The notes beneath the pieces are model-generated. The model saw only the letters and a program-made list of their open reading frames with translations, had not been told where the DNA came from and made no database searches. From positions 248,001-312,000 of the forward strand of contig VXIS01000008.1 of NCBI GenBank assembly GCA_008704415.1: a DNA stretch of 64,000 nucleotides, in the 5' to 3' direction. A program made the position numbers and the translations under genes. Source of the DNA: Sphaerosporella brunnea. Lineage: Eukaryota; Ascomycota; Pezizomycetes; Pezizales; Pyronemataceae. Below, one piece after another: positions 1-10,112 of this stretch. Positions within the stretch are counted from its first letter, which is position 1, and each line of letters starts with the position of its first letter.

Positions 1-722
1 ACCTTGCTGACCCACCCACCCTCCAGGCTGCGTCGCGGTGGTACCTGCAGCTGGTTGTATTGCACATAACGCTCCAGAGTGGAGACGAAGGGTTGTGGAA
101 ACTGGCCTGGCAGCCCTACCCCTGGATCTGTAGACTCGTGCGACGTGTGGCGCTGGCGACTCACGCCAGTCCATACCCTCGCCGCCGCGTGCTGATGCTG
201 CACCACCGCACGCGCACGATCAGGCGCCGACCGGCCAATTTTCCAGGTTGTTGTCTTCGCTATTCAACGCACCGCGCTCGCATAAACAGGTCGACGCTGA
301 AAACCAGCTTCCACCTAACCATCAACCTTCATGCGCTGGCGGCACACACTCGCCTTACATACAACTCCGCGGTGGCGGACCTGCGCGGCCAACGTATGCG
401 ACGTTAAAGGATTCAAAAAGTGTACTCGGAGTCCCATCATCGGTTGGATGACTCTGCACTTTCTGCCGCGAGGAATTGCGGTAATGCTGGACACGAAGTG
501 ATAAAATGAGCCGCGGGAAGCCTGTCTGCTGGACGACCGAACCCGGCTCAAGGTGAGGAATTTCTTGAGTCACAGATGCGCCTTAAAAAGTGCTCGTGGA
601 GTTCGAGAATCGTTTAGAGGGGGAGGACGTTACGCCGGATAACTGTAACGTGAATAGACCGGGGTCCATCAGTCATAACACGAAACATAGTGTGGGTGCC
701 TTACTCCAAGCACGCGACGCGG
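1..722. other. No recognisable gene
   Basis: Both strands carry short open frames up to about 115 codons, but none has a known motif or a clear start context. I see no repeat shared with the rest of the window. The stretch ends where LINE reverse-transcriptase homology begins. Confidence 0.5.
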
Positions 723-975
723 TGGCTTGATGTCTTTCTGGACAGCAAATTAACCCTCCTACATCATCACAACGTCCGGATTGACAAGGCCAGAGGAGCT
801 GAGGCTTGGATCTAATCCCACACCGGGAAGCTTGGCTTATGCCCCGACAATGTCAGCTGAGTCCAGATCGTAGCAGTGCAGGCAGTAGGCTTGTATGGGA
901 TGGCGCTATGGCATGGTCGGCACGGACAGAAGGAGCGCATCGCCGACCTCCGGAAGCTTTTCAAGTAGCAGGAGC
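723..975 (+). pseudogene. LINE reverse-transcriptase C-terminal fragment
   Basis: The plus strand reads W-L-D-V-F-L-D-S-K-L-T-L-L-H-H-H-N-V-R and then a segment ending KERIADLRKLFK. This matches LINE D near 43.81-44.05 kb (LGVYLDSKLTLLHHHNVR, then KGRIAEIQKLSNRQA). At least three in-frame stops interrupt it (after AEAWI, after PDNVS and after RKLFK), so it is dead. It is the region just after the YADD-containing palm/thumb of a Tad/I-type non-LTR element. Nothing of endonuclease or RNase H survives, and repeat R follows directly. Confidence 0.75.
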
Positions 976-1120
976 GGGTACATGTGAACTTCCAACCCTT
1001 GCCTTAACAATACCCGCCGCCAGCAACCCTAACCGCAACAACCCGCCTCGCGCCGCAGCCACGTGGTCGCGCAAAGCAACCCTGGCCCTGACGTTCACGT
1101 TGGCAGGCAACCCTAGCCTC
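976..1120 (+). repeat. Dispersed repeat R, copy 1
   Basis: The core ATGTGAACTTCCAACCCTTG starts at 982 and runs into CAGCAACCCTAACC-rich sequence. Related copies have cores at 2644 and 4042. This copy abuts the LINE fragment that ends at 975. The class is unknown; it could be a LINE untranslated region, because copy 3 precedes LINE A ORF1. Confidence 0.65.
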
Positions 1121-1783
1121 ACCCATCATCCGTGACAATGCAGGTTCCTTGAAAGAATGGAGACTTGTTTCCCACGGAATCCAGCTGGGAAACGGATATT
1201 AAGGAAATTCTGAATACCGTATGCAGAAAGCGTGGTCAGCTGAGATATTACGAACAAAAAACTGTCGCATTCTGTAAGGTCCAGTGACATGCGCAGCCAT
1301 AGGGGTTCGTATTCTGGCACGTAAAGCGTACCTCTGTAGGTGAAGGGGTCAACCTGGGCGCATTCCGCTAGCGTGATACAGCGGCTACGACGGACTCCAC
1401 CGCGAAGCATACGAGGGAAAATATCTACCTATATAAACGCGGTGGAAAAGTTTGAGAATTTACGATGAATGCGGTTGGTAATATCGATGGTTCTTTCGTG
1501 ACTGTTTTTCAATTTTGCTGTCGCGGCGATGTGTTGTTCGCTGCTGCTCCACCCTGGGCCTCCTGTTGTGACGCCCACCTGCCGGCCGTCGGTCTGTATT
1601 CCCCATATGTCGGCCGCACAGCCCTTCTTTGCGATGACCGTGTCCTGCTTGAAGTTACCTGTTAAAGTTAGGAGAGAGAGAGAGAGTTTAATGTAATTTT
1701 GCACCTTGTCTATGACATGTATCCAATGTAAAACCCCGCGTCGGCCCCACACGCAAACAAGCTTCACAAACAGTGACGCCCAT
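1121..1783. other. No recognisable gene; GA microsatellite
   Basis: There is a (GA)n run at about 1672-1687. Short frames on both strands (for example minus 1429-1767) have no recognised domain. Confidence 0.5.
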
Positions 1784-2094
1784 CAGTGTTCCTAATAGCC
1801 GGCCCAAAAAGCCCGGCTGTCACAAGATCACGATGGGCTGGCTGGCGGGCTGTCGGGCTGCCAATCACTTTCGACTGAGGTGAACCTGTCATGCAGTCAT
1901 CAGTTTGACCTAGTTACATCGTAAACTGAACAAACTGAAGCGTGTTTCTGGGTAGCTGTTTCTCCATTCCCCAGAGTGAATCATTCCTGTGACCGCTGGA
2001 CGCCCGCTAGCCTGCCCGACGTGGGCTGCAGCCCAAACAGCCCGCCCGTCATTTCGAGCAGCCCGACGGGCGGGCTGGCTACTGTCATACGGTG
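1784..2094 (+). mobile_element. hAT-like family I non-autonomous element, copy 1
   Basis: It begins CAGTGTTCCTAATAGCC, the same left terminus as the element at 7184-7530, and the interior is clearly homologous (the block TTTCGACTGAGGTGAAC, repeated CGGGCTG/CAGCCCG subterminal motifs, and the GACGGGCGGGCTGGCT end). The right terminus has lost about nine bases compared with copy 2, leaving GGCTACTG. No matching 8-bp target duplication remains (ACGCCCAT left, TCATACGG right). There is no transposase coding, so it needs a transposase in trans. Confidence 0.75.
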
Positions 2095-2534
2095 GTTGAA
2101 CACGACCAAACAACATTACCGAGCGCGAGATATCCTGGGTTGCTTTTAATCATCCTAGCAACTCTCATATCCATGACGCGTTGCCTCTTCTGGCGTACGC
2201 GTTCCTAGATGCCCCACCTGCAATTGCGGCTTCAGCGTTGACATCGTCATTGGTGATGGAAACGAGCCGGCCCGGCTGGCGCTAGAAACCCGAGCATACG
2301 AAGAAATGCCGTAATCCACACATCATGATTCTAGAAGAAACTGGGCGAGCAGCCGCTACAAACTCCGGATGACTGGCAAGGCTCATGGAAGCAGCCTTGG
2401 CAATGATGGACTGGCAGGTATCTGCTGGCGTGAAGGGCGGCTGTACCGAGATGGTAGCGCACAGGTGGCTGTTCGGATAGACCAAGATCAGTCCAGTCGC
2501 CGGAGCACCGCGGGCCTTGCGTTTTCTTTCGAGT

Positions 2535-2712
2535 TGATATGCAGTATCGATAGTGCAGAGCGGTATCCACAGTGGAATTGAATTATACCCGATTATACGC
2601 CGCAGAGTGATTATGTCCTTCCCCACCGTAGCAGCGGCGGGTATATGTGAAGTTCCAACCCTTGCCGCAACCGTACCCGTCGCCAGCAACCCTAGCCTCA
2701 ACCGTCATTGCG
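2535..2712 (+). repeat. Dispersed repeat R, copy 2
   Basis: It shares GATATGCAGTATCGATAGTG...TATCCACAG with copy 3 and the ATGTGAAGTTCCAACCCTTG core at 2644 with copies 1 and 3. The order of the two blocks is the same as in copy 3, so the repeat is longer than its core. Confidence 0.65.
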
Positions 2713-2754
2713 CATGTTGATTAGCCAGAGCTCCGCCGGGCGCTAGTGTCCTCC

Positions 2755-2850
2755 TGCCATGCTGTATTCGGTTGCTTGCGGCCATGACAGATGTCAAGGA
2801 AATGAGACTATGCTACCCCTGGGTCTAAAGGGACGCACTACCCCTTTTAA
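2755..2850 (-). mobile_element. LINE 3' tail fragment
   Basis: The reverse complement reads GGGGTAGCATAGTCTCATTT and then TGTCATGGCCGCAAGCAACCG. This is the tail signature of LINE D at about 45.43-45.48 kb (GCATAGTCTC, then ATGTCATGGCCGCAAGCGGC). Only the 3' end is present and no coding is attached. One arm of the hairpin is mutated (CAACC for CGGCC). Confidence 0.7.
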
Positions 2851-3153
2851 GGAAATGGACTAGGCAAAAAAAAAACGTTAAATATGAGCGCACCAAGGAG
2901 ATACGTCAGACAGCTAGGAGATAGAGGTGTTTACATGAAGCCTATGTTCGGCCAGCAGGGCTAGTGTTTAACCCTAACCGTACATCTGTCATCCGCCAGC
3001 AAGGCAACCACCGCAGTACCAGGCCAGCGCTTGTTTCCACCGCGTTTCCCGGTGGCGTCCTTGACCGCGTTCCTCAGCGCCATTTCCTTGGTCTTCCACG
3101 CCTGGCAGAACTCGAAGAGATGGCCACGGGTTTGTGTGGCGCCTCGTCCGAAC

Positions 3154-3731
3154 CAGGGGTCCCAATAGTCCGCCCAGTCCGGCTTTTAGTCTTCCCTGAA
3201 CCGGACTGTTTGAAACGGGCTTCTCAAATTCTGGCCCGTTTGGACCAGACTTTTTCGAGCGAGACCCAGGTGCCTACAGGGCCCGATCAGGGCAAGCAAA
3301 TTTGGGGGCCTACAGGGCCTGCCAGCCACCTTACGAATCATTGCTCTAACAAACAGGAAAGTACTACATAAAGAAATTATACTGCCATTTCCGCAGCTTG
3401 CTGTTCCAAATCAACCAGCATTGCTTCGACGCTCCGGCTCATACCCGTGGTGCAATGATTGAATGCTGCCGACGGCAAAAGTGCGGGGGGATCAACAAGG
3501 TTTTTGATTGCAATCGGCACCACACATTTTCGTGAACCACCGAGAGAGGCCGACCATGACGACGATCTGCGCTTTTAGCGTCGCCCTGCATAACCGGGCC
3601 CGGGCGGAACCTATCCAGGCTTTGTGAACATCGACCCGAACCCATCAGGCTGCACCAACCGTCGGCCCAACCTGACCCACTCTGTCGGGCCCTGTTTGGA
3701 CTGGCGGGCACCCGGACTATTGGGACCCCTG
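3154..3731. mobile_element. hAT-like family II non-autonomous element, copy 1
   Basis: The ends are perfect inverted repeats beginning CAGGGGTCCCAATAGTCCG, and the symmetry continues into the flanks. The flanking 8-mers GTCCGAAC (3146-3153) and GTTCGAAC (3732-3739) differ by one base, as expected for an aged hAT target duplication. The 578-bp interior has no transposase-like frame. It contains CCCGTTTGGACCAG and GACCTGACCCACTC blocks that also occur in the second copy at 31902-32428. Confidence 0.87.
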
Positions 3732-3957
3732 GTTCGAACCCGCCCGCATTTGTCATCCGAGCTTCGGTTGGTCTGCGAAAAGTAAGGGGTCGTTGTAGCC
3801 TGATTTAGCCTGACCTGATAGAAGCAAGAGGAGATCCCGTGCGGGGCTTCGGCCGCTACCTACAGGGCTGGGCCTCAACGCGCGCTGGAGCTCAGCGGCA
3901 TCTCTGGCCTCTTGTCGGCGTCTTCATTGACCGGGATATCGTGGTGGCCTGAGACCA

Positions 3958-4110
3958 TCTCCTGCAGGTTGACATGCTGTATCGATGTTGCAGAGCACTA
4001 TCCACAGTCCAGTCATGTTCGATTACTGTGGGGGCGGGTCCATGTGAACTTCCAACCCTTGCCTTAACCATACTCGTCGCTAGCAACCCTAACCCCAACA
4101 ACCCGCCGCT
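3958..4110 (+). repeat. Dispersed repeat R, copy 3
   Basis: It carries TGACATGCTGTATCGATGTTG...TATCCACAG and the ATGTGAACTTCCAACCCTTG core at 4042. It lies about 200 bp upstream of the LINE A ORF1 remnant, which is the only hint that R could be a LINE 5' region. Confidence 0.65.
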
Positions 4111-4323
4111 CCACGCCCGACCCGAGGCCACACATCCGACTTGGTAACCGCAAGCCCCCCCTTAGTGGACGAAAACCTCTACGGCGGTAAAAGCTTTTGC
4201 CTCACGCCCACGGGCGCCCCCACACAACGGACCCCGAAGTCAACCACAGCAAGATCTTCCCTTCCTGCTGCGCTGAAAAGCGGATTCTGTAGAATTTGGT
4301 TTCCTGAATCTGCCTCGTAGGAG

Positions 4324-6303
4324 ATGGAGAAAGAAGCGGCTGTTCAGTGCAAGGAATCTATGGTGAACGTGGACACCTGCATGTGTTCGTCTCTTGAAGA
4401 CCCAACCGACCCCATCGAGACGTCGCCACCAGAGGTCGCCGCGACGATGGCAAACCCCACGAACCTCCAAGGCGTCTGGCAGATGCCTTCATTTGCCACA
4501 ACTGGTCAAATATCCTGTACCGTCCCCGTCACCAAAACTGTGCGGCATACACACCACCACCCCCTGAAACCGTACAACGAGATGTCCTACCACAAGCCTC
4601 TTGTGGCCACTTAAGAAACTGTCGACGCACCCGACGCCCTTTCCCAGTCTCCGCTGGAAATTCAAGGTTTCCTCGAGGGCCTACGTAAGACTAGACACCA
4701 CGAAGCTTCGACTCGAAGGCCACACGGTCGTCTCTCCTTTCATCACCCTCGGCAAGGAGGCACCAGCAAAACCCACCAGCATATACGCCGCAATTCAACA
4801 ACGAACAGCTCGCGCAGTTGCTTGCAGCGATTCAAGCATTCAGGAAGAACGCTACCAGCAACACCGATGGCGTGCTGGCCGCCGTAATCAAGCTCGGCAT
4901 GCAAACGCAGAAGAAAATGACAGACGTCGCGTGCAGCATTGAAATCCTGGAAAAAACCATGGCCGAGAGTCTCGGGACAACGACCCAAGCAAAGATCACC
5001 AGCCTTGATGAGAAGGCTCCCGGCCCAGGCCCCTGCTACGAACATCCGCAGGGAAACCAAGGGCTTCTGCAAAGTCCACCAACGATCTTCCATCCCAGCA
5101 GCTCTAGCTTGAGGACGAAGTGACGGACTTTGAAATCCTCAGTGACGAATCGGAAGCCGCTCTTAAGGAACGCCAACAGAACTCCCCGGCCAACTCAGTC
5201 CTTGCCGGTCTAAACATATCCAACCACGCAAGGGCAGCCAGTACTATGATCCAGGACACGCACAACTTCACAGATCGAAAAACGGCCCAGTGCCACAGCG
5301 GAGGAAACAATCCCCAAGACACCAGCAACGTCCCCTACCCTGAAGGCACAAGATCACACCTCCAAACCCAGCACGTTTGTAGCTGCGGTCAGTAATAGAG
5401 CTGACACCAGGAGACAAGACAGCTCCTGAAAGACTGTGGCCCGCAAATTTGCCAATAAACATTGACGCCCAAGGGTGGGAAAGCTGGTCCGGTCACACAG
5501 AGTGAACCCAGAAAATATGCGTCGGCTCGATTTTGAGCACGACAGCAGCATCATCCCTGACGTGGAAGACTACGGACTGATCCTGGCACTTGACGTCAAC
5601 CGTGTCCGTGAAGAGGCAGGTGTGCCCCGCTACTGCCGTCTCACTAGGGGTTACGTCAACCAACGTGGATCGGTTACTGCCTGGGCCAGCGCCTACACGA
5701 CGGCCGTCCAGCTGTCTATTTTTTAGGATGTGACTGCAAGGAAGGTCGATCCCAGTATTATTGGCTTCGGCCCCAGCCTCAAGTGGATACGGATGAAGGT
5801 CCACAGTGTCCCTGTCAGGCCGTACCTGGGTAAGCTCAGCTTCCTTACGGAGGACTTGATAATTGAGAATGGCCGCTTTGAGGTTCCCTTGGCCATCAGG
5901 TGGCTAAAAAACCTAACAATTATCCAGCAACAGCTTGCTGAAGGCTGCCCAAGAATCTCGTCGGTCACCTGCGCTGTTAAGAACCAGGAAGAGGCGCATA
6001 ACATGGTCAGGAAAGGCGCATACCTGGGCGTCTCAAAGCAGAACTATATGTCAAGTCGATACCACAATCACTGTGCTCTTCTTGGTCGGCCTGGGGTCGT
6101 GTGGTCGAAACATGCAGCAACGTTGGTATGACGCGATGCGCGCACTGTGGGGATGATCGTCTCACAAAGGACCAAAAACGCAACGTCCCCTCCTGCACTG
6201 AAAGCCACGCACGGCCAGGTAGGATTTGCACTTTTTCAAAAGATCGACTAAAATGCCACCATCGTGGAGGCAAGTATGCTGCAACGAGGAACGACTGCCC
6301 CTG
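4324..6303 (+). pseudogene. LINE A ORF1 (gag-like), frameshifted
   Basis: This is a degenerate first ORF of a Tad/I-type LINE, an RNA-binding gag-like protein in the intact family. The reading has to jump frames: 4324-4614, then 4818-5123, 5120-5395, 5475-5726 and 5730-6131, ending in cysteine-rich pieces CAHCGDDRLTKD and CHHRGGKYAATRNDC at about 6130-6300. The stretch LAIRWLKNLT ... GCPRISSVTCAVKN corresponds to LNLRWHTNKT ... GSIRSSSITFGVKD of LINE D ORF1 near 41.14-41.24 kb, which fixes the identity. It is followed directly by the last codons of ORF2 instead of the endonuclease, so most of ORF2 has been deleted. Confidence 0.75.
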
Positions 6304-6371
6304 AAACCCCAAGACACGCAGATACAAAAAGGGGAGGGCAGAAGCAGTGGCCAGCTACGGCGGCCTCTGCT

Positions 6372-6640
6372 CTGCTCGCCGATGACAGGTGCACGTGGGC
6401 CGTGATGGATTTCCTAAGTACTACCAAGGTTGGGGCCTGACACAGACATCCTGTGTTTAGACCTCCTTGCTTATGCCATATCATGAATTTACTTGGCGCG
6501 AAAACCTTGGTCTTTCCCTTAGAACGACCGCAGGCCTCAATAGTCGTCTCTGCAGAAGGAGTAACATAGTCTCTTCTTTCTACATATGTCATGGCCGCAA
6601 GCGGCCGAACAAAATATGATTAAAACAAAACAAACAATCA
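6372..6640 (+). mobile_element. LINE A ORF2 terminus and 3' tail
   Basis: Positions 6372-6440 read LLADDRCTWAVMDFLSTTKV and end in a stop, matching LLADDRCMEAVLDFLRATKV of LINE D (about 45.20-45.26 kb). After that come ACATAGTCTC, ATGTCATGGCCGCAAGCGGC (a perfect short hairpin, GGCCGC-AA-GCGGCC) and an A-rich ATGATTAAAACAAAACAAAC tail. The element therefore keeps ORF1 and its true 3' end but lacks endonuclease, RT and RNase H. Confidence 0.8.
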
Positions 6641-6689
6641 AAGCAGACAAGAAGCAACAATTCCCACCACGACGGCCACGGCCATACCG

Positions 6690-9600
6690 GAGGATATGGC
6701 CATCAAGGCTTTCGCATGCACGCTTCAGGAAGGACCCGGGGGGCAATACGAATAGATACCAAGCACAGCTTTGTTATTAGGGCAGACCTAAGGCAGGGAG
6801 CAGAGGGTGACGTTATGGTCATCGACGCCAAGGCAGCGTCCGGACACCAATGTCACATCGTAAACGTATACGATCAAATAAGATACAACACCAACACCAA
6901 TAAGGACAGCCTCAGTGTGGAGCGGCCTTGCAGGACGGCATCTGGGAACGCATCATGAAGGCCAAGAAAGTCATCCTCGCAGGTGACTTCAATCCACACG
7001 GTGTCAGCTGTAACTCCACTTGTAAGGCGCGCCGAAACAGCGCATGGATCGAAAACCTCATTGACGAGCACGAACTTACAATTTGGAATTATGGAGCCAA
7101 CACTTTCGGACGGGGCGATGACCGGTCGATTCTGGACCTAACGCTGTCATCCAAGGATCTTTGCATTGGCGGTTGGTCGGCGGCAGTGTTCCTAATAGCC
7201 GGCCCAAAAAGCCCGGCTGTGCGGGCGGGCTGCCAAAAGGCAACAGCCCGGCTGTCTCAAAATCACGACGGGCTGGCTGGCGGGCTGTCGGGCTGCCAAG
7301 CACTTTCGACTGAGGTGAACTTGTCATGCAACCATCAGTTTGACCTAGTTACGTCTTAAACGGCAGAGTGTTTCTGTGTAGCTGTTGCTCCATTCCCCAT
7401 AGCGCATGATCCCTGTACTCGCTGGAAGCCCGCCAGCCAGCCCGGCAGCCCAAACAGCCGGCCCGTCGTTTTGATCAGCCCATGCAGCCCAGCATCAGCC
7501 CGACGGGCGGGCTGGCTATTAGGAACACTGGTCGGTGGGAGCGCCAGAACATGAAACTGGCTCCGATCACGCCTTGGTAGCCTTGTCCTGCCCACAACCA
7601 GCAACAGTGGGACTGGCACCTCAGACAACTGGCCAAGAGATAACCGGATGGGACATCCAAGGCATGGCAGATAAGCAGCTAGAGGAGGCCGAAGCGTCAT
7701 GGAGAGAGCCAATGGAAGCGAGTCCGACTGTGCAACTGGACTACCCCACGGACGCGCTGGACAATGAACCCATCTGGATTACAGACACCTTATCGGAAGT
7801 ACTTCAGGACCAGGCGAGACCACTGCGGATATGTGCGAGATCCAAACCATGGTGGAAAACCGCCAAGGCACTACAAAGAAGGCAGTTTCGATTGCGCGGA
7901 GCAACCTCCAAGCGGCAATCAGAAGGGCCAACCGCGAACAGTGGATAAACTTCCTGCAACACGCCGGTGCCACTGACACTTGGAAGGCACTGAGGTACTC
8001 TCAGGAGCAGGTCGAGGCATCCAGCGGACCGCTTACAGACAAAGAAATCACACAGGCAATATCAGCGGAAGAAAAAAGCCTCATGATGGCGAAGCAAGCG
8101 TTCCCAGCGCCACCCGCTGACAAGTGGACCAACGAGGACCTGAGGGGCCTGGTCGAAGACACCGTCATTGAGGACTCTGAAGTGGAGGAGGCCTGCTGGA
8201 CTCCGACGTGGCGCTCAACGGCCCGTCCAGACCGGCTGGGCACGGCAGCAGTCCGAATATTGTGCAAATGGCACCGAAACGGATACACAGCCCTTGCGCG
8301 AACGTGCCTGCACCAGGGACGCCAGCCACGACTGTGGAGACAAGCAACGGGGGTTGTTATTCCCAAACCTGGCAAGGACGACTACTCAAAGGTTCGTTCA
8401 CATAGGGTGCTGCCTGGGCAAGGTTATTGAGCTAGTTGTCATCAAGAGACTACCAGAGGTTGCGGAGACCAACTGCGGGCTGCACGAGGGGCAGTTTGGC
8501 AGCAGGGCTGCAAGGGCTGCGGTTGACGCGGTGTCGGCCCTCATGGACCACACGCAATTGGCCTGGCAAAACCAATACATCGTCGGTGTGCTCCTGTTGG
8601 ATGTTAAAGGCGCTTTCGATCACGTATCCATGGTGGCCCTAATCCGGAGACTCATTGTACTGGGAGCACCGCATGGCATTACCTGATGGGTAGCTTCATC
8701 CATGGAAGACCGGAGAGTGAGCATGAGAGTGGAGGGCTGAATCAGCGAGCCAATGGCGATACGAACAGGAGCGCCTCAAGGTTCACCCATCTCGCCAATC
8801 CTCTTCAGCATATATTTGTCGGGCGCTTTCCGCCAATGGAAGAGCCATCGAGGCAAGTTGGAGCTTTTGCCTTATCATATGCAGATGATGTTGCATGGGT
8901 AGCCACCGGTGCAAATTTTGCCGAGGTGACCGATACACTAAATAAATGCGCTTCGGAAAGTTTACGCTGGGCTGGAGATAATGCCGTCGCTGTTGATCTG
9001 ACCAAGACAGAAGCGCTCCTACTGACGGGGAAGTGGAGGATACCTGCGATGAAGCTCCAAGTTGCCGCAGCAGAGGTTGGCTACAACAGGAATGTGACTA
9101 GGTGGCTAGGAGTGTAACCTGATACCACATCGTGAGACTGGGCAAAGCCAAAGTGGCAGAGGCCAGGATAAAAAGACTGATTGGGAAAGTCGGACTAGCC
9201 CCTGAAAATGTGCTGCGCATCCAGATAGCGGCAGTCCAAGCGGTGGCACTATAGGGTAAGGAGCGATGGGGCTACGATCAAGGCAAGCAACGCAGAAAAG
9301 ACGAGATTCAGAAGCTCTTTAACAGACAAACAAGGGCAGTTTTAGGCGCACTGCCAACAACCGCGCTGGGCCGTCTCATATGTGAAGCAGGGCTCAACGA
9401 CGCTGGAATCGTGCTAAGACACAAAAGCCGTAGCTTTGCAGCGAGACTTGGGGGCAACACCGGTGTCCAAGCCAGCGAACCTAATGGCCAAATTGGCGGA
9501 AACAATTCCCCGCGGTGACATAGAACGGACTACGACGACTTCAGCGAGGCCACAAGGGCGAATCGTTGTAGAGGACGTGGACGGGGCAACCACCTCAGCG

Positions 9601-9862
9601 ATTTGGCACCAGCACCCAACCAGTGACGCGATCGCCATATACTCGCACAATTCTCTTCTGGAGGATGGGAGCTGCGGCTACGCAGCTCTGACACAAGGTG
9701 TAGACGGTACGTAGCGCTACCCGCTGGATACATGGGCACGGACAAGGAGGCCTACGACGCGGAACTGCTCGGCATCGCACTGATCGTGTATGGCGAACAC
9801 AAACCGAACTCACAAGCTTCCCGTCGCGGGATCCCACCTTCCTGCACGGTTGGACCCCCTAC
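6690..9862 (+). pseudogene. LINE B ORF2: endonuclease-RT-RNase H, decayed
   Basis: Domains appear in the expected order over several frames. APE-like endonuclease: GFRMHASGRTRGAIRID, VILAGDFNPHG, and TGSDHALV after the inserted element. RT: GVVIPKPGKDDYS, GQFGSRAARAAVD, GVLLLDVKGAFDHV, SYADDVAWVATG. RNase H: YSHNSLLEDGSCGYAAL, DKEAYDAELLGIAL. The 5' part of the endonuclease is missing and the copy stops inside RNase H, without the C-terminal zinc knuckle or tail. Frameshifts lie near 6950, 7830, 8400 and 8690, and stops are frequent after 9100. It is interrupted at 7184-7530 by a hAT-like element. It begins right after the A-rich tail of LINE A. Confidence 0.85.
7184..7530 (+). mobile_element. 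hAT-like family I element inserted in LINE B
   Basis: It has perfect 17-bp terminal inverted repeats: CAGTGTTCCTAATAGCC at 7184 and its reverse complement ending at 7530. Flanking 8-mers GTCGGCGG (7176-7183) and GTCGGTGG (7531-7538) form a target duplication with one difference. Removing the element and one flank restores the endonuclease frame across the junction (CIGGWS into VGAPEHETGSDHALV). The 347-bp interior has no coding, only CGGGCTG/CAGCCCG subterminal repeats that could bind a transposase. Confidence 0.92.
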
Positions 9863-9974
9863 ATTGAACTGAAGAAGCGTTTATCAGCTGGTCGTGGTGA
9901 TATATCCGTCAGTCATGATCGATGGTTGCGATTGTCTTCAACAAAAACAGCGGCAAAAAGATAAGTCTCGTAAT

Positions 9975-10104
9975 ACTCACCTTACCCGACCCAGGCGTCC
10001 CCGGGCACTCACCAAACCCGCAGAACTATCATGCAGAGATTCGAACCCGGGACGCTGCAGTTGCCACGAGCCCGGATCAATGCTTCACCGTTAATCCACC
10101 AATA
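9975..10104 (-). mobile_element. tRNA-derived SINE candidate
   Basis: On the minus strand a degenerate A box (TGGTGGATTAACGG) is followed at tRNA-like spacing by a good B box (GGTTCGAATCTC). The T arm can pair four of five bases, but the expected acceptor stem does not form, so this is not a working tRNA gene. The 8-mer CTCGTAAT occurs directly on both sides (9967-9974 and 10105-10112), which would be a target duplication around a 130-bp body. No second copy is present to confirm the family. Confidence 0.5.
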
Positions 10105-10112
10105 CTCGTAAT

